A DNA stretch of 64,000 nucleotides from an uncultured Eubacteriales bacterium (GCA_910584745.1 CAJUDG010000011.1:67284-131283); one strand, 5' to 3'. Counted from the first letter of the stretch, positions 39,979 to 49,157 are shown. A program made the numbers and translations. Notes: generated from the sequence alone by a model not told the origin.

Positions 39979-40827
39979 TTACAATCCCGTGCAGGGCTGG
40001 GCCAAAAACAGCTTTCCCATTCCCGCCAGCTGCTCCATGGCCTCCCTTGCCCGCTGCTCGGTCTCGAATATGCCGTACACGCTGGACCCGCTGCCGGTCA
40101 TCATGGAGCCCAGGGCCCCGGCGTCCATCATGGCCCTTTTCAGCGCCCTGACCGGCGCCATGCGGATGGTCTCGTCGAACCTGTTGGCAAGGCCCTTTCC
40201 GATGCGCTTAAGGTTCCCCGCCGCCATGGCCTCCAGCATCCTGGGGGTGGCCTGGGTGCTGGAGAGGGGGTACTGGTCCAGAAGGGAGTAGGCCCTGGGG
40301 GTACTCATGCCCGTGGGTGGCTTGCACACCACCAGCCAGCACTGCGGCATGGGCTCTATGGGCTCCACGTCCGCGCCAACGCCCGTGCACCTGGCCGCGC
40401 CCCCCACAACGCAGAAGGGCACGTCCGCGCCCACCTTTTCCCCCAACTCCATAAGCTTGTCCGCGGAGAGCCCGGTCCCGTACATCTCGTTAAGGCCCCT
40501 TAGCACCGCCGCCGCGTCCGCGCTGCCGCCGCCCATGCCCGAGCGGCTGGGCAGGTGCTTCTTTATGAATATATAAACTCCCTCGTTCTCAAGGCCCCTG
40601 TCCTCAAGGAAGAATTTTGCCGCCCGAAAGGCGGTATTTTTGCTGTCCGTGGGAAGGCTGTCCTTGTTGCACTGCAAGTGCACCCCGGGCTGGCGGCTGT
40701 GCTGTATCTCCAGCTCGTCCCAGATGGATATGGTCTGCATGACCGTGTCCAAAAGGTGATAGCCGTCCTTGCGCCTGCCCACCACGTCCAGGGTCAGGTT
40801 TATCTTCCCATAGGCTTTTATCTTCAT
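39979..40827 (-). CDS. ispE: 4-diphosphocytidyl-2-C-methyl-D-erythritol kinase
   Basis: A 282-residue GHMP kinase of the MEP isoprenoid pathway. The ATP-binding motif is LPSRSGMGGGSADAAAVLRG (residues ~88-107), the N-terminal AYGKINLTLDVVGRRKDGYH is diagnostic, and GSMMTGSGSSVYGIF is near the C-terminus. The two adjoining pathway enzymes, IspD and IspF, are encoded as one fusion 11 kb away in this window. It is the last gene of a long minus-strand run. Confidence 0.97.
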   Translation of the reverse strand: MKIKAYGKINLTLDVVGRRKDGYHLLDTVMQTISIWDELEIQHSRQPGVHLQCNKDSLPTDSKNTAFRAAKFFLEDRGLENEGVYIFIKKHLPSRSGMGGGSADAAAVLRGLNEMYGTGLSADKLMELGEKVGADVPFCVVGGAARCTGVGADVEPIEPMPQCWLVVCKPPTGMSTPRAYSLLDQYPLSSTQATPRMLEAMAAGNLKRIGKGLANRFDETIRMAPVRALKRAMMDAGALGSMMTGSGSSVYGIFETEQRAREAMEQLAGMGKLFLAQPCTGL

Positions 40828-40885
40828 ATAATCAACTCCTGGTCCAAAGCCAATAGTTTTATAAAAGACACAAAACTACCGGCTT

Positions 40886-42055
40886 TTACAGTTCCTGTAA
40901 AAATGCCCGCATCCTTGACAGGGCCTCTGTGATATGCTTTACGGAATAGCAGTAGGATATGCGCACAAAGCCCTCGCCGCAGGGCCCGAAGGCGCTGCCG
41001 GGCACAACGGCCACCTGCTTGCCGTATATGAGCCTCTCGCAGAACTCATCGGATGTAAGGCCCGTGGACTTTACAGAGGGGAACACATAGAAGGCCCCCT
41101 TGGGCTCGAAGCATTTTAAGCCGATCTCGTTAAGGCCGTCCACGATAAGCCTTCTCCTCATGTCGTACTGGCCCCGCATATAGGCCATATCGTCGTCGCC
41201 GTTTTTCAGGGCCTCTATGGCCGCGTACTGGCTGGTGGTGGGGGCGCTCATAATGGCGAACTGGTGCAGCTTCACCATCAGGGAGATTATCTCCCTTGGC
41301 CCCGCCGCATACCCTAAGCGCCAGCCGGTCATGGAGTGGGCCTTTGAAAAGCCGTTGACAACAACGGTGCGCTCCATCATCCCCGGCAGCGACGAGAAGC
41401 ATATATGCCCCTCGTCGGTATAGGTCAGCGCCGCGTATATCTCGTCCGACAGCACCAAAAGGTCGTGCTTCTCCACCACCCTGGCTATCTCCAGAAGCTC
41501 CTCCCGCTCCATCACGGCCCCGGTGGGGTTGTTGGGGTACGGCATGATGAGCAGCTTCGTCCGCTCGGTTATATGCGCCTCCAGCTCCTTTGCCGTCAGC
41601 TTAAATCCGTTCTCCGGCCCGGTCTCTATGGTCACGGGCACGCCCCCGGCCATCTGGGTGATGGGCACATAGCACACAAAGCTGGGCTCGGGTATCAGCA
41701 CCTCGTCCCCGGGACAGACAAGGCTTCTGACGCAGAGATCTATGGCCTCGGACCCACCCACGGTTATCAGCACCTGGCTCTCGGGCTCATACTCCACGCC
41801 GTAGTGCCGTGAAAGAAAGCTCGAGACCTCCTGCCGCAGCTGTATAAAGCCCCTATTGGGCGTATATCTTGTGCGGCCCTTCTCAAGGGACTCTATGCCC
41901 GCCTCCCGTATGTGCCATGGGGTGTGGAAGTCCGGCTCCCCCACCGAGAGGGATATCACGTCCTCCATCTCGTTGGCTATGTCGAAGAACCGCCGTATGC
42001 CAGAGGGCTTTATGGCCTTTATAGTGGGGTTCACCAGCTTATCATAATCAATCAC
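40886..42055 (-). CDS. Class I/II pyridoxal-phosphate aminotransferase
   Basis: A 389-residue fold-type I aminotransferase. The pyridoxal lysine is in VVNGFSKAHSMTGWRLGY, substrate-binding Asn in PNNPTGAVM, cofactor Asp/Tyr in LSDEIYAALTY, and the C-terminal arginine in FVRISYCYS. It belongs to the aspartate/aromatic aminotransferase group often paired with Lrp. I chose the GTG at 42055 because GAGGGAG lies 8 bases upstream; its first codons overlap the end of the Lrp-type gene. The pair is probably regulator plus target. Confidence 0.9.
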   Translation of the reverse strand: MIDYDKLVNPTIKAIKPSGIRRFFDIANEMEDVISLSVGEPDFHTPWHIREAGIESLEKGRTRYTPNRGFIQLRQEVSSFLSRHYGVEYEPESQVLITVGGSEAIDLCVRSLVCPGDEVLIPEPSFVCYVPITQMAGGVPVTIETGPENGFKLTAKELEAHITERTKLLIMPYPNNPTGAVMEREELLEIARVVEKHDLLVLSDEIYAALTYTDEGHICFSSLPGMMERTVVVNGFSKAHSMTGWRLGYAAGPREIISLMVKLHQFAIMSAPTTSQYAAIEALKNGDDDMAYMRGQYDMRRRLIVDGLNEIGLKCFEPKGAFYVFPSVKSTGLTSDEFCERLIYGKQVAVVPGSAFGPCGEGFVRISYCYSVKHITEALSRMRAFLQEL

Positions 42056-42542
42056 AAAGGTTGCTCCCTCTCTCGTCGATTTCCTCATAGTCGCTGTTAA
42101 AGACCACGCCGCCGTCCTTGTACTTTGTCAGCACAAAGTGGGTGGCCGTGGACAGCACGCCGTCGATGGGCGCCAATCTTTTCTGCACGAACATGGCCAC
42201 GTCCTGCATACTGCGCCCGCCCACGGTGACAGCCAGGTCATATCCCCCGGACATGAGGTACACGCTCTCCACCTCGGGGAAGTTCATTATCCGCCCGGCT
42301 ATCTCGTCAAAGCCCGTGTCCTTCTGGGGGGACACCCGCAGCTCTATAAGGGCCGTGGCCTTATGTGTCTCGGTGCGCTCCCAGTTCACAAGGGTGTGAT
42401 AGCCCTTTATGACCCCGTCCCGCTCATACCGCTTTATGGCGCTCTCAACCGCGCCCTCATCCTCGCCAAGCATGACGGAAAGCTGCTTGGGTGTAAGCTT
42501 TGCGTCCTCCTGCAAAAGCTCCAATATCTGCTCCATTGCCAT
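42048..42542 (-). CDS. Lrp/AsnC-family transcription regulator
   Basis: A 164-residue regulator with an N-terminal winged HTH (LTPKQLSVMLGEDEGAVESAIKR, here in part) and a C-terminal RAM ligand-binding domain (ALIELRVSPQKDTGFDEIA, VYLMSGGYDLAVTVGG). The amino acid it senses is unknown. It overlaps the aminotransferase gene by 8 bases, so they are coupled. This Lrp-aminotransferase pairing is common in clostridia. Confidence 0.9.
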   Translation of the reverse strand: MAMEQILELLQEDAKLTPKQLSVMLGEDEGAVESAIKRYERDGVIKGYHTLVNWERTETHKATALIELRVSPQKDTGFDEIAGRIMNFPEVESVYLMSGGYDLAVTVGGRSMQDVAMFVQKRLAPIDGVLSTATHFVLTKYKDGGVVFNSDYEEIDERGSNLCD

Positions 42543-42562
42543 TATGATCGCCCCTTTATATT

Positions 42563-43375
42563 TTATTCCAGCGGCAGCATTATGGGCTCATGCCGCCTGT
42601 AGATCGCAAACTCCTTAAAGCCTATCTCCCTTGCCCCAGTCATGGCCCGGTCTATGCCCCGGCCCAGATGCTCCGTACAGTGCGAGTCCGAGCCGAAGGT
42701 CAGAAGCCTGCCCCCCAGCTCATAGTACCGCCTGAGAAGCGCCGGCCCGGGCATGGTCTCCCCCAGCTTGTTAAAGAGGCTGGAGCTGTTGACCTCAAGG
42801 GCCTTCTTGTGCTCGATAAGGCTCTTGAATACCTGGTCTATCCTGTCATAATGCCGCTCAAGGTCGACTATAACTCCCTGCTCCCCCTGGATGTACCGAA
42901 GTGGATAGGTCAGATGGCCCAGGCTGTCAAAGCCCCCCAGCTCTATCATCTCCAGCAGCTCGTCCCAGTACCTATAGAGCAGCCCGGCTATCTCGTCCTG
43001 GGTCTTCTCCCGGCAGTCCATATAGTAAAAGTCCATCTCCCCCCTCATGTTATGAAGGGACCCTATCACAAAGTCATAGGGGTACTTCTCAACGGCCTCC
43101 CTGGCCCCCTCCGGGTTCTGGGTGGCCTGACCCACCTCCATACCCCTAAGGAAGACGAGCCCCTCCGGCACACAGAGCCTCTCCATCTCCTCCCAGGCCC
43201 TCGCCTGCCGCTCCCGATACTGCTCCTCATACTCGTTGCACTCGCAGTGGTCCGTAAGGGTATAGGCGTAAAGGCCCAGCTCCCCGGCCCTCTCCACCAT
43301 GGCCTTCTGCGTATGCTCCCCGTCCGGCGAGCAGCTTGAGTGGCTGTGGCAGTCGGCCGCGTATCTATGTTCCAT
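42563..43375 (-). CDS. PHP-domain phosphatase (histidinol-phosphatase type)
   Basis: A 270-residue PHP-domain metal-dependent phosphoesterase. Metal ligands are seen in ADCHSHSSCSPDG near residue 8, TLTDHCECNEY, RGMEVGQ, VIGSLHNMRGEMDFYY, GHLTYP and FGSDSHCTEHLG. It matches the HisK-type histidinol phosphatases, but no other his genes are near, so another phosphate ester is possible. I chose the ATG at 43375, 7 bases after GAGAGGTG. Confidence 0.85.
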   Translation of the reverse strand: MEHRYAADCHSHSSCSPDGEHTQKAMVERAGELGLYAYTLTDHCECNEYEEQYRERQARAWEEMERLCVPEGLVFLRGMEVGQATQNPEGAREAVEKYPYDFVIGSLHNMRGEMDFYYMDCREKTQDEIAGLLYRYWDELLEMIELGGFDSLGHLTYPLRYIQGEQGVIVDLERHYDRIDQVFKSLIEHKKALEVNSSSLFNKLGETMPGPALLRRYYELGGRLLTFGSDSHCTEHLGRGIDRAMTGAREIGFKEFAIYRRHEPIMLPLE

Positions 43376-43410
43376 ATCCGGGCACCTCTCTTGCAAATTC
43401 GTGGCGTATA

Positions 43411-44451
43411 TTATAGCATATTTTGATAGTGCAGGTCAAGGGTCTCCAGCACACTGTCCGCAAGGTCCGCGAACTCCCGCAGCTTTCCGGCGATCTTTCC
43501 CCTTCGCTCCCGGTCCCGAAGGGCCTCCCACGTAACGTCAAAGCCCCCGCCTATGGCCTCAAGGCCCTCCGGGTCCTTCTCCCACAGATATGCCATCCGC
43601 TCATAGAGCCTGTCCAGCTCCGAGAGCCAGGCCATTTCCGGGGCCAGCCTCATGGCCCTGCCCAGAAACTCATGGCAGCAACAGCCGTTGGTGGCCAAAA
43701 TACAGACATAGTTGGTGTATATATACCATTTCTCCCTCTCGAACTCCTCCGGGTCTATGTCCTCATACCGCCCGCGCTCTATCTCGTCCGCCCAGGCCCT
43801 GAACGCTGCGGGGCCGAAACAAAACTCCTCTGTGCGGACTCTCATGAGCTCCGGCAGCCGTTCGATGGCCCTGCGGTATACGTCCGCCAGCTCAACCTGT
43901 TCCCGCTTCTCCCCCACGAACACGAGCCCCCGGCTCCAACCGTCGTTATTCCCTCCGGCGAATATCTCCTTTGAGGGAACGCTCTCGGGCTCTGTCATGT
44001 TGTCCGTCATAAAGAGCAGGGTCTCCCCGCGCTCCTCATAGCCCACGAACACCAGCCATCTCCCTATGCCCGAAATGACCAGATTGCTCATGACCGGCAC
44101 TCCCCGGTCGATATGCTCCACTATCCTTTGCAGGTATAGCTCCCTCTGGGCCATCACCAGCTCCTCGGGCACGAACTCCGCGCTATAGCCGCACATGGCA
44201 AAGAGCTCCGGCAGAAGCTCCCAGCGCCCCGCGCTCAGCAGGAAGTCCGAGGCGCAGTCGCCCCTAAAGCGGTCGAAGGCGAACACCTGGGTAAAGATGT
44301 CCCCGCTGGCCCCGGCGAAGAACTCATAGTCGAAGTCCGGCTCGTTAAGGGCGCCCATCACGTACCGGCAGCAGCCGTGGAGCCAGTAATTTTCCCCCAG
44401 CTCGTCGGTGACAAAGCGGTGCAGTTTGGGTATTATATTGCTCTCTTTCAT
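43411..44451 (-). CDS. Uncharacterised protein, possible papain-like/BtrH-like fold
   Basis: A 346-residue soluble protein I do not recognise with certainty. Near the N-terminus it has LHGCCRYVMGAL followed by FDYEFFAGASGDIFTQVF, an arrangement reminiscent of C39-like or BtrH-like domains with a Cys near residue 27. A middle region (VVEH-like VEHIDRGVPVMSNLV, then GRWLVFVGYEERGETLLF) fits the same idea. The C-terminal third is helical and charged, with a CCCHEFLGRA motif. It lies 23 bases after mutS2 in a repair-gene run, but no role in repair is shown. Confidence 0.6.
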   Translation of the reverse strand: MKESNIIPKLHRFVTDELGENYWLHGCCRYVMGALNEPDFDYEFFAGASGDIFTQVFAFDRFRGDCASDFLLSAGRWELLPELFAMCGYSAEFVPEELVMAQRELYLQRIVEHIDRGVPVMSNLVISGIGRWLVFVGYEERGETLLFMTDNMTEPESVPSKEIFAGGNNDGWSRGLVFVGEKREQVELADVYRRAIERLPELMRVRTEEFCFGPAAFRAWADEIERGRYEDIDPEEFEREKWYIYTNYVCILATNGCCCHEFLGRAMRLAPEMAWLSELDRLYERMAYLWEKDPEGLEAIGGGFDVTWEALRDRERRGKIAGKLREFADLADSVLETLDLHYQNML

Positions 44452-44474
44452 GGCGTTTTACCTCTCAAAACAGT

Positions 44475-46826
44475 TTATTTTAGCTCCACTATAGTGACGC
44501 CGCTCTCACCCTCGCCGAATGCCCCCAGCCTGAAGCTCTTGACCCCCGGGCACCTTCTCAGGTGCTTCTGCACCGCCGCCCTCAGGACCCCGGTGCCCTT
44601 GCCGTGGATGATGGTCACCTGGGCGAGGCCCATGCGCCCCACCCTGTCCAGGAAGCTGTCCACCTCCATCAGCGCCTCGTCGGCGTTCATGCCCCTAAGG
44701 TCCAGGCTGGTGCCCGCCTCAGGCGCTGACACGTTCTTGGTCACCGTCCGGCCCTTGGGCTTATCCTTCTGCTTCTCGTCCAAAAGCCGCAGGTTTTTGA
44801 CCTCAACCCGGGTCTTGATTATCCCCGCCTGGACCATGACCTGGCCGTCCCTTGGGGCCTCCAGCACCACGGCCTTCTTGTCAAGGTCGAATATCAGCAC
44901 GTTATCCCCGGCCCTAAGCTCCCTCGGCAGTTTATAGTCCCCGTTGTCACGCCTGTGCACCGGGTCGGCAGAAGACTCCATGTCCCGCATACCAGAGCGC
45001 AGCCGGGCCTTCTGCTCGGCTGAGAGAGCCTTGTTCTTCTGCTTCCTGGCCTCGTCCAGCTCGTTTAAAAGCGCGTCCGCCTGCCTGCGGGTCTTCTGGA
45101 CGATGTCGGCGGCCTCCTTCCTGGCCTGCTCCAGCTCCCGCTTGGCCTGGACACCGGCCTCGAACTGCTTGGCCTCGGCCTGGCGTATGCTGTCCCTGGC
45201 CCTGGACGCCGCCTTTTGGGCCAGCTCCAGCTCGTCCTGCAATTTCCTCCGGTCCTCCTCAAGCCGGCCTATGACCTTCTCGAACTCGCTGCTCTCCCTT
45301 GAGACCAGCTCCCCGGCCCGGTCCACTATCCGCTCCTCGAGCCCCAGCCGCTTTGATATGGCAAAGGCGTTGGATTTCCCCGGCACGCCGATAAGCAGCC
45401 TGTATGTGGGCCTTAAGCTCTCCACGTCGAACTCGCAGCAGCCGTTCTCCACCCCCGGGGTCTGCAAGGCGTAGGCCTTAAGCTCCGCGTAGTGGGTGGT
45501 GCAGGCAAGCTTCACGCCCTTGCCCCTCAGCTCCTCGATTATGGCCGCCGCCAGCGCCGCGCCCTCCACCGGGTCCGTGCCCGCGCCCAGCTCGTCCAAA
45601 AGCACCAGGCTCTTTTCGTCCGCGGCCTTAAGTATGCTTATAATATTCGTCATATGCGCCGAGAAGGTGGACAGGCTCTGCTCGATGCTCTGCTCGTCCC
45701 CGATGTCAGCTAAAATATGGTCAAACACCGACACCTCGCTGCCGTCCCCGGCGGGTATCATCAGCCCGCACATGGCCATCAGCGACAGCAGCCCCACGGT
45801 CTTCAACGCCACGGTCTTGCCGCCGGTATTGGGCCCGGTGATTATCAGGGTGTCAAAGCTCTTCCCAAGGCTTATGTCCGTGGGCACCACCTTGTCCTTG
45901 TGTATCAGCGGATGCCGGGCGCTCTTGAGCTCCGTCACGCCGTCCTCCCGTACCTTTGGTGTCACGGCCTTCATGCGGTATGCGGTCTGGGCCTTTGCGA
46001 AGATAACGTTCAGCTCCACCGCGCACTTGTAGCTGTGTATGATCCCGTCGGCAAACTCCCCGGCCTCGGCTGAGAGCTCCCGCAGTATACGGTTTATTTC
46101 CTCCAGCTCCTCCGACTGCAACACCCTTATCTCGTTGTTGGCCTCAACAACGCTCATGGGCTCGATGAACACCGTGGCTCCGCTTGAGGAAGTGTCGTGC
46201 ACGAGCCCCGGCACCTCGCCCCTGAACTCAGCCTTTACCGGCACCACGTACCTGCCGCCCCGCTGGGTTATGATGCTCTCCTGCAAGTGCTTCTGGTGGG
46301 CTGGGGAGCGCACCAGCTTGTCCAGCTGGTCCCGGGCCCGGGCCGAGGCGTTGCGTATCTTCCGGCGTATGGTGGCAAGGGCCGGAGAGGCCGCGTCGGC
46401 CATCTCCTCCTCGCTTATTATGCATGTGAATATCTTCTCCTCCAGGTACTTATTGGGGGCCAGCACCGAGAACCGGTCCGAGAGGGCCGTCCTCATCCCC
46501 GCCGACTTGTCGTGCCAGCTCTGTAACGAGCGGATAGACCGCAGAGTCCCCGCCACGTCCAGAAGCTCCCTCATGCCAAGGCTGCCCCCCGCCTGTGCCC
46601 GGCGCAGGGGATTACTGACGTTCTTCAAATCCCTGAAGCTTGGTCCGCCGAACTTGGCCATCAGCACAAAGGCCGCGTCCGTCTCCTCCAGCAGCAGGCG
46701 GGCCTCACTGGCGTTCTTCACCGGCTCTATGGCCCGCACGGCCTCCGCCGCGTCGTCGCAGGTGGTCTCTGCTGCCACGATGTCAAGTATCTTGTCAAGC
46801 TCTAAGGCTCTATAATTTTTATCCAT
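44475..46826 (-). CDS. mutS2: MutS2 endonuclease/ATPase
   Basis: A 783-residue MutS2, which acts on branched DNA and, in Firmicutes, on collided ribosomes. It has the core/clamp region, Walker A GPNTGGKTVALKT at ~332, Walker B LVLLDELGAGTDP, CTTHYAELK, a long charged coiled coil (~510-640), and a C-terminal Smr nuclease domain with LDLRGMNADEALMEVD and IIHGKGTGVLR. The length and order are typical. It follows recO and a GNAT gene on the same strand. Confidence 0.96.
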   Translation of the reverse strand: MDKNYRALELDKILDIVAAETTCDDAAEAVRAIEPVKNASEARLLLEETDAAFVLMAKFGGPSFRDLKNVSNPLRRAQAGGSLGMRELLDVAGTLRSIRSLQSWHDKSAGMRTALSDRFSVLAPNKYLEEKIFTCIISEEEMADAASPALATIRRKIRNASARARDQLDKLVRSPAHQKHLQESIITQRGGRYVVPVKAEFRGEVPGLVHDTSSSGATVFIEPMSVVEANNEIRVLQSEELEEINRILRELSAEAGEFADGIIHSYKCAVELNVIFAKAQTAYRMKAVTPKVREDGVTELKSARHPLIHKDKVVPTDISLGKSFDTLIITGPNTGGKTVALKTVGLLSLMAMCGLMIPAGDGSEVSVFDHILADIGDEQSIEQSLSTFSAHMTNIISILKAADEKSLVLLDELGAGTDPVEGAALAAAIIEELRGKGVKLACTTHYAELKAYALQTPGVENGCCEFDVESLRPTYRLLIGVPGKSNAFAISKRLGLEERIVDRAGELVSRESSEFEKVIGRLEEDRRKLQDELELAQKAASRARDSIRQAEAKQFEAGVQAKRELEQARKEAADIVQKTRRQADALLNELDEARKQKNKALSAEQKARLRSGMRDMESSADPVHRRDNGDYKLPRELRAGDNVLIFDLDKKAVVLEAPRDGQVMVQAGIIKTRVEVKNLRLLDEKQKDKPKGRTVTKNVSAPEAGTSLDLRGMNADEALMEVDSFLDRVGRMGLAQVTIIHGKGTGVLRAAVQKHLRRCPGVKSFRLGAFGEGESGVTIVELK

Positions 46827-46836
46827 AGTATTATCC

Positions 46837-47559
46837 TCAATTTATACTTATATCTTTATATATGTAGTCTTCCAAAAGCGTATTGCTATAGGTGTCCACC
46901 CAAAGGGGCCGAAGCCCCGCCCTATGCGCCACGGACTGAGAGCCGGTATTCGTCACCGACGCGCTATAAAAAGCCGCGCGCCCCCGGGCCATGAGCTCCC
47001 CCGCAAGCCGTGCCACCAGCGCCGCTCCAAGGCCCCTGCCCCGATACGCGGGGTCCGTGTCCACGCCCATCTCCCATAGGCCCTCGTACTCCTCTCCGGC
47101 CCCGGCAAGGGCAATGATCCCGTCCCCGCTCTTGGCAAAGAACACTATGCCCGTGCCGGTATGCCCAGCTCCGTCAAAGGCCAGGGAGTTGGGAAAGCCC
47201 TCGAGCCCCGAGAGCTCATACACGCCGTCCCCCTCCAGCAGGCGGTACTCATACCCCCCGGGCAGCGGGATATCCGGCACACTGTCCGGCACAAAGTGGA
47301 TGGTCTGGCCGTATACAAGGGGCAGCTCGAATATCTCGTCCCGGCTGCGGCCCTCCGTCAGCTCCCGCACCTTGGGCAGCAGCTCCGGGGACGCGGAGGC
47401 TATCACCCGCTCGCCTATGGCGGCAAGCTTTATAAACGGAGCCCTTGCCCTCTCATTCGCCACGTATACCGTGCCGGAGCCAGAAAGCTCCGACACATCG
47501 CATCCCAGCTCCGCCGCGAGATAGCGCCGGGCCCTGTCAAATATGATATGTCTGTCCAT
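46837..47559 (-). CDS. GNAT-family acetyltransferase
   Basis: A 240-residue protein with an N-terminal segment of about 100 residues of unknown fold and a C-terminal GNAT domain. The acetyl-CoA motif is DPAYRGRGLGAALVARLA near residue 175, and NTGSQSVAHRAGLRPLW closes the domain. It lies between recO (9-base gap) and mutS2 (10-base gap), so it belongs to that transcript. The substrate is unknown. Confidence 0.82.
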   Translation of the reverse strand: MDRHIIFDRARRYLAAELGCDVSELSGSGTVYVANERARAPFIKLAAIGERVIASASPELLPKVRELTEGRSRDEIFELPLVYGQTIHFVPDSVPDIPLPGGYEYRLLEGDGVYELSGLEGFPNSLAFDGAGHTGTGIVFFAKSGDGIIALAGAGEEYEGLWEMGVDTDPAYRGRGLGAALVARLAGELMARGRAAFYSASVTNTGSQSVAHRAGLRPLWVDTYSNTLLEDYIYKDISIN

Positions 47560-47568
47560 AAACTTCTC

Positions 47569-48339
47569 CTAAGTCAAAAGGCTGTGGTAAAAATCCAGCG
47601 TTTTCAGCCGCTTTTGCAGCACGCCTACGGAATAGGCCTCCGCGGCCTCCGACAGCTCCCGCAGCGGCGCGCCCTTAAGGCTGAAGGCAAAGGCCCGCTC
47701 CAGGGGCGAATAGATGATGTGCCGCATGGCCGTAAGGGCCGCGGGGGACAGCCCCAGGGCGGGGGTGTCCTTTTTAAGGTAGCACTTCTCGCAGTAGAGC
47801 TCCCCCCTCATGACCCTAAAGAACATCCGCTCCGACTCATAGGCCCCGCAGGCGGCGCAGGCCACAAGGTCCGGCATGAACCCGGACATGGAGAGCATAC
47901 GAAGCTCGATAATGGCTTTTAGCAGCTCCGGCGGCCTTATGCCCTCTCCGAGGGCGCCCTCCGACAGGAAGTGCAGGGTATTCAGCACCAGCCGCAGGTA
48001 CTCCCCTGAGTCCGGCCCCTCGGGCACTATCTCCCCGGTAAACTGGCAGATATACTGCCCCAGGGCCAGGGCCACTATGTCAGAGCGCAGGCCGAAAAAG
48101 GTCTCTATGGGCACGGCGGAATTTATTATGTACCGCTCCCGGCCCCGGTACAGGTCCAGGCGGGAGTAGCACAAAAGGCTCGTGGCGGCGTTCTTGCTGT
48201 CAGAAAGATTCTTTGCCCGGCGGGCAAAGGCTCTGATAACGCCCTGGTCCTCAGTAAGGACCGTGACCAGCCGGTCGCTCTCTCCCAGGGCCATCTCCCG
48301 AAGGATAAGTCCCCGGGTCTTCTGTTTCTTCTCTGCCAC
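47569..48339 (-). CDS. recO: DNA repair protein RecO
   Basis: A 256-residue RecO that loads RecA onto SSB-coated DNA. An N-terminal OB domain starts KTRGLILREMALGESDRLVT, followed by a helical domain with a zinc site CAACGAYESERMFF ... CEKC. The GTG start has a perfect GGGAGGAGG 6 bases upstream. That ribosome site and the first 89 coding bases lie inside a yqzL-like frame. recO normally follows era, but here it lies 22 kb from it. Confidence 0.95.
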   Translation of the reverse strand: MAEKKQKTRGLILREMALGESDRLVTVLTEDQGVIRAFARRAKNLSDSKNAATSLLCYSRLDLYRGRERYIINSAVPIETFFGLRSDIVALALGQYICQFTGEIVPEGPDSGEYLRLVLNTLHFLSEGALGEGIRPPELLKAIIELRMLSMSGFMPDLVACAACGAYESERMFFRVMRGELYCEKCYLKKDTPALGLSPAALTAMRHIIYSPLERAFAFSLKGAPLRELSEAAEAYSVGVLQKRLKTLDFYHSLLT

Positions 48340-48445
48340 GGAGAACCTCCTCCCTATGGTCTATGCTCCTTACCTGCACATAGCGCAGATAGTCCTCCAC
48401 CCGGCCGGACCGGGCAAAGCAGTTCCAGGCTTGCGTCTCGTTCAT
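48251..48445 (-). CDS. yqzL: YqzL-like small protein
   Basis: A 64-residue frame upstream of recO. Its first part, TQAWNCFARSGRVEDYLRYV, fits the pattern of Firmicutes YqzL proteins (W-x-x-F-x-x-T/S-G-x-x-x-x-Y-L), which occur just before recO. An AGGGGGG site lies about 9 bases before the ATG. The last third overlaps recO by 89 bases out of frame and is low in conserved character, so the stop may be shifted relative to homologues. Function is unknown. Confidence 0.62.
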   Translation of the reverse strand: MNETQAWNCFARSGRVEDYLRYVQVRSIDHREEVLRGREETEDPGTYPSGDGPGRERPAGHGPY

Positions 48446-48605
48446 TGGCGGCGGCCCCCCTGTCCAAATAGATTCACACGTGCAGTATCTGCACAATAGC
48501 ATTATTTGCACCGAAGGGGCGGCTATGAGAGGAAAAAATATCTTTTATCGACACGGTACGACGGACTTTTCAAGCATTGTATGCTTATTTAAGGTTGGTG
48601 TAACT

Positions 48606-48634
48606 ATTTTACATGGAAATTGGGGAATATGCAA
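48606..48634 (-). promoter_or_regulatory. Promoter of the yqzL-recO run
   Basis: On the minus strand there is TTGCAT (48629-48634), 17 bases and TAAAAT (48606-48611). The ~155-base leader holds two perfect 6-3-6 palindromes at 48572-48586 and 48480-48494. Confidence 0.65.
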
Positions 48635-48639
48635 GGGGG

Positions 48640-48675
48640 TAAAAGAAGAAAGGCTCCCGGTTTCCCGGAAGCCTT
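48640..48675 (-). terminator. Terminator of the XRE/membrane-protein pair
   Basis: On the minus strand AGGCTTCCGGG and CCCGGGAGCCT pair, followed by TTCTTCTTTTA. It starts 9 bases after the stop of the membrane-protein gene. Confidence 0.75.
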
Positions 48676-48683
48676 TGTGTATA

Positions 48684-49136
48684 TTACTCCTCCTCTTTCC
48701 TGCGCCTGTCATAAACCTGCTTGCCGATAAACAAGATGCACACCCCCAGCATCACCGCCGCCTGTATCAGCCCCGCGCCCAGGGTGTTCAGCGCGCCGTT
48801 CTCTACAAGGGGCTCGTGGTCGATAAAGATGTGCGTACCGCCCATCACCGCCAGCATAAGCCCGCATAGCCCCAGAATAATGTACAGCGAGTTCTGCCTG
48901 CGGCTTCTCGGCAGGATATCCCGAAGGATAAACTCCACCAGGGCAATCCCCGCGCTGGCCCAGAATATGAGGATATTCCCCCACATGCCCTCTGCCCAGA
49001 CGATGCCCTCCTCCCTCAGAAAGCCGTCGATAAGCAGCAGGGACATCATCACTATCAGCGAGTGCTTATACACGTTCCCTCTCAGTAACAGCTGGCGCTC
49101 GTCCAGGCCGTCGTCTCCCATAAAGCATTTCTTCAT
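48684..49136 (-). CDS. Membrane protein paired with an XRE regulator
   Basis: A 150-residue protein with a cytosolic start (DDGLDERQLLLRGNVYKHS) and four hydrophobic segments in two pairs. The DERQ opening resembles small clostridial membrane proteins encoded next to YozG-like HTH genes. It lies 21 bases after such a regulator on the same strand and ends at a terminator. Its function is unknown; the HTH partner probably controls it. Confidence 0.72.
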   Translation of the reverse strand: MKKCFMGDDGLDERQLLLRGNVYKHSLIVMMSLLLIDGFLREEGIVWAEGMWGNILIFWASAGIALVEFILRDILPRSRRQNSLYIILGLCGLMLAVMGGTHIFIDHEPLVENGALNTLGAGLIQAAVMLGVCILFIGKQVYDRRRKEEE

Positions 49137-49157
49137 AGCTCAACTCTCCTCTCTAAA

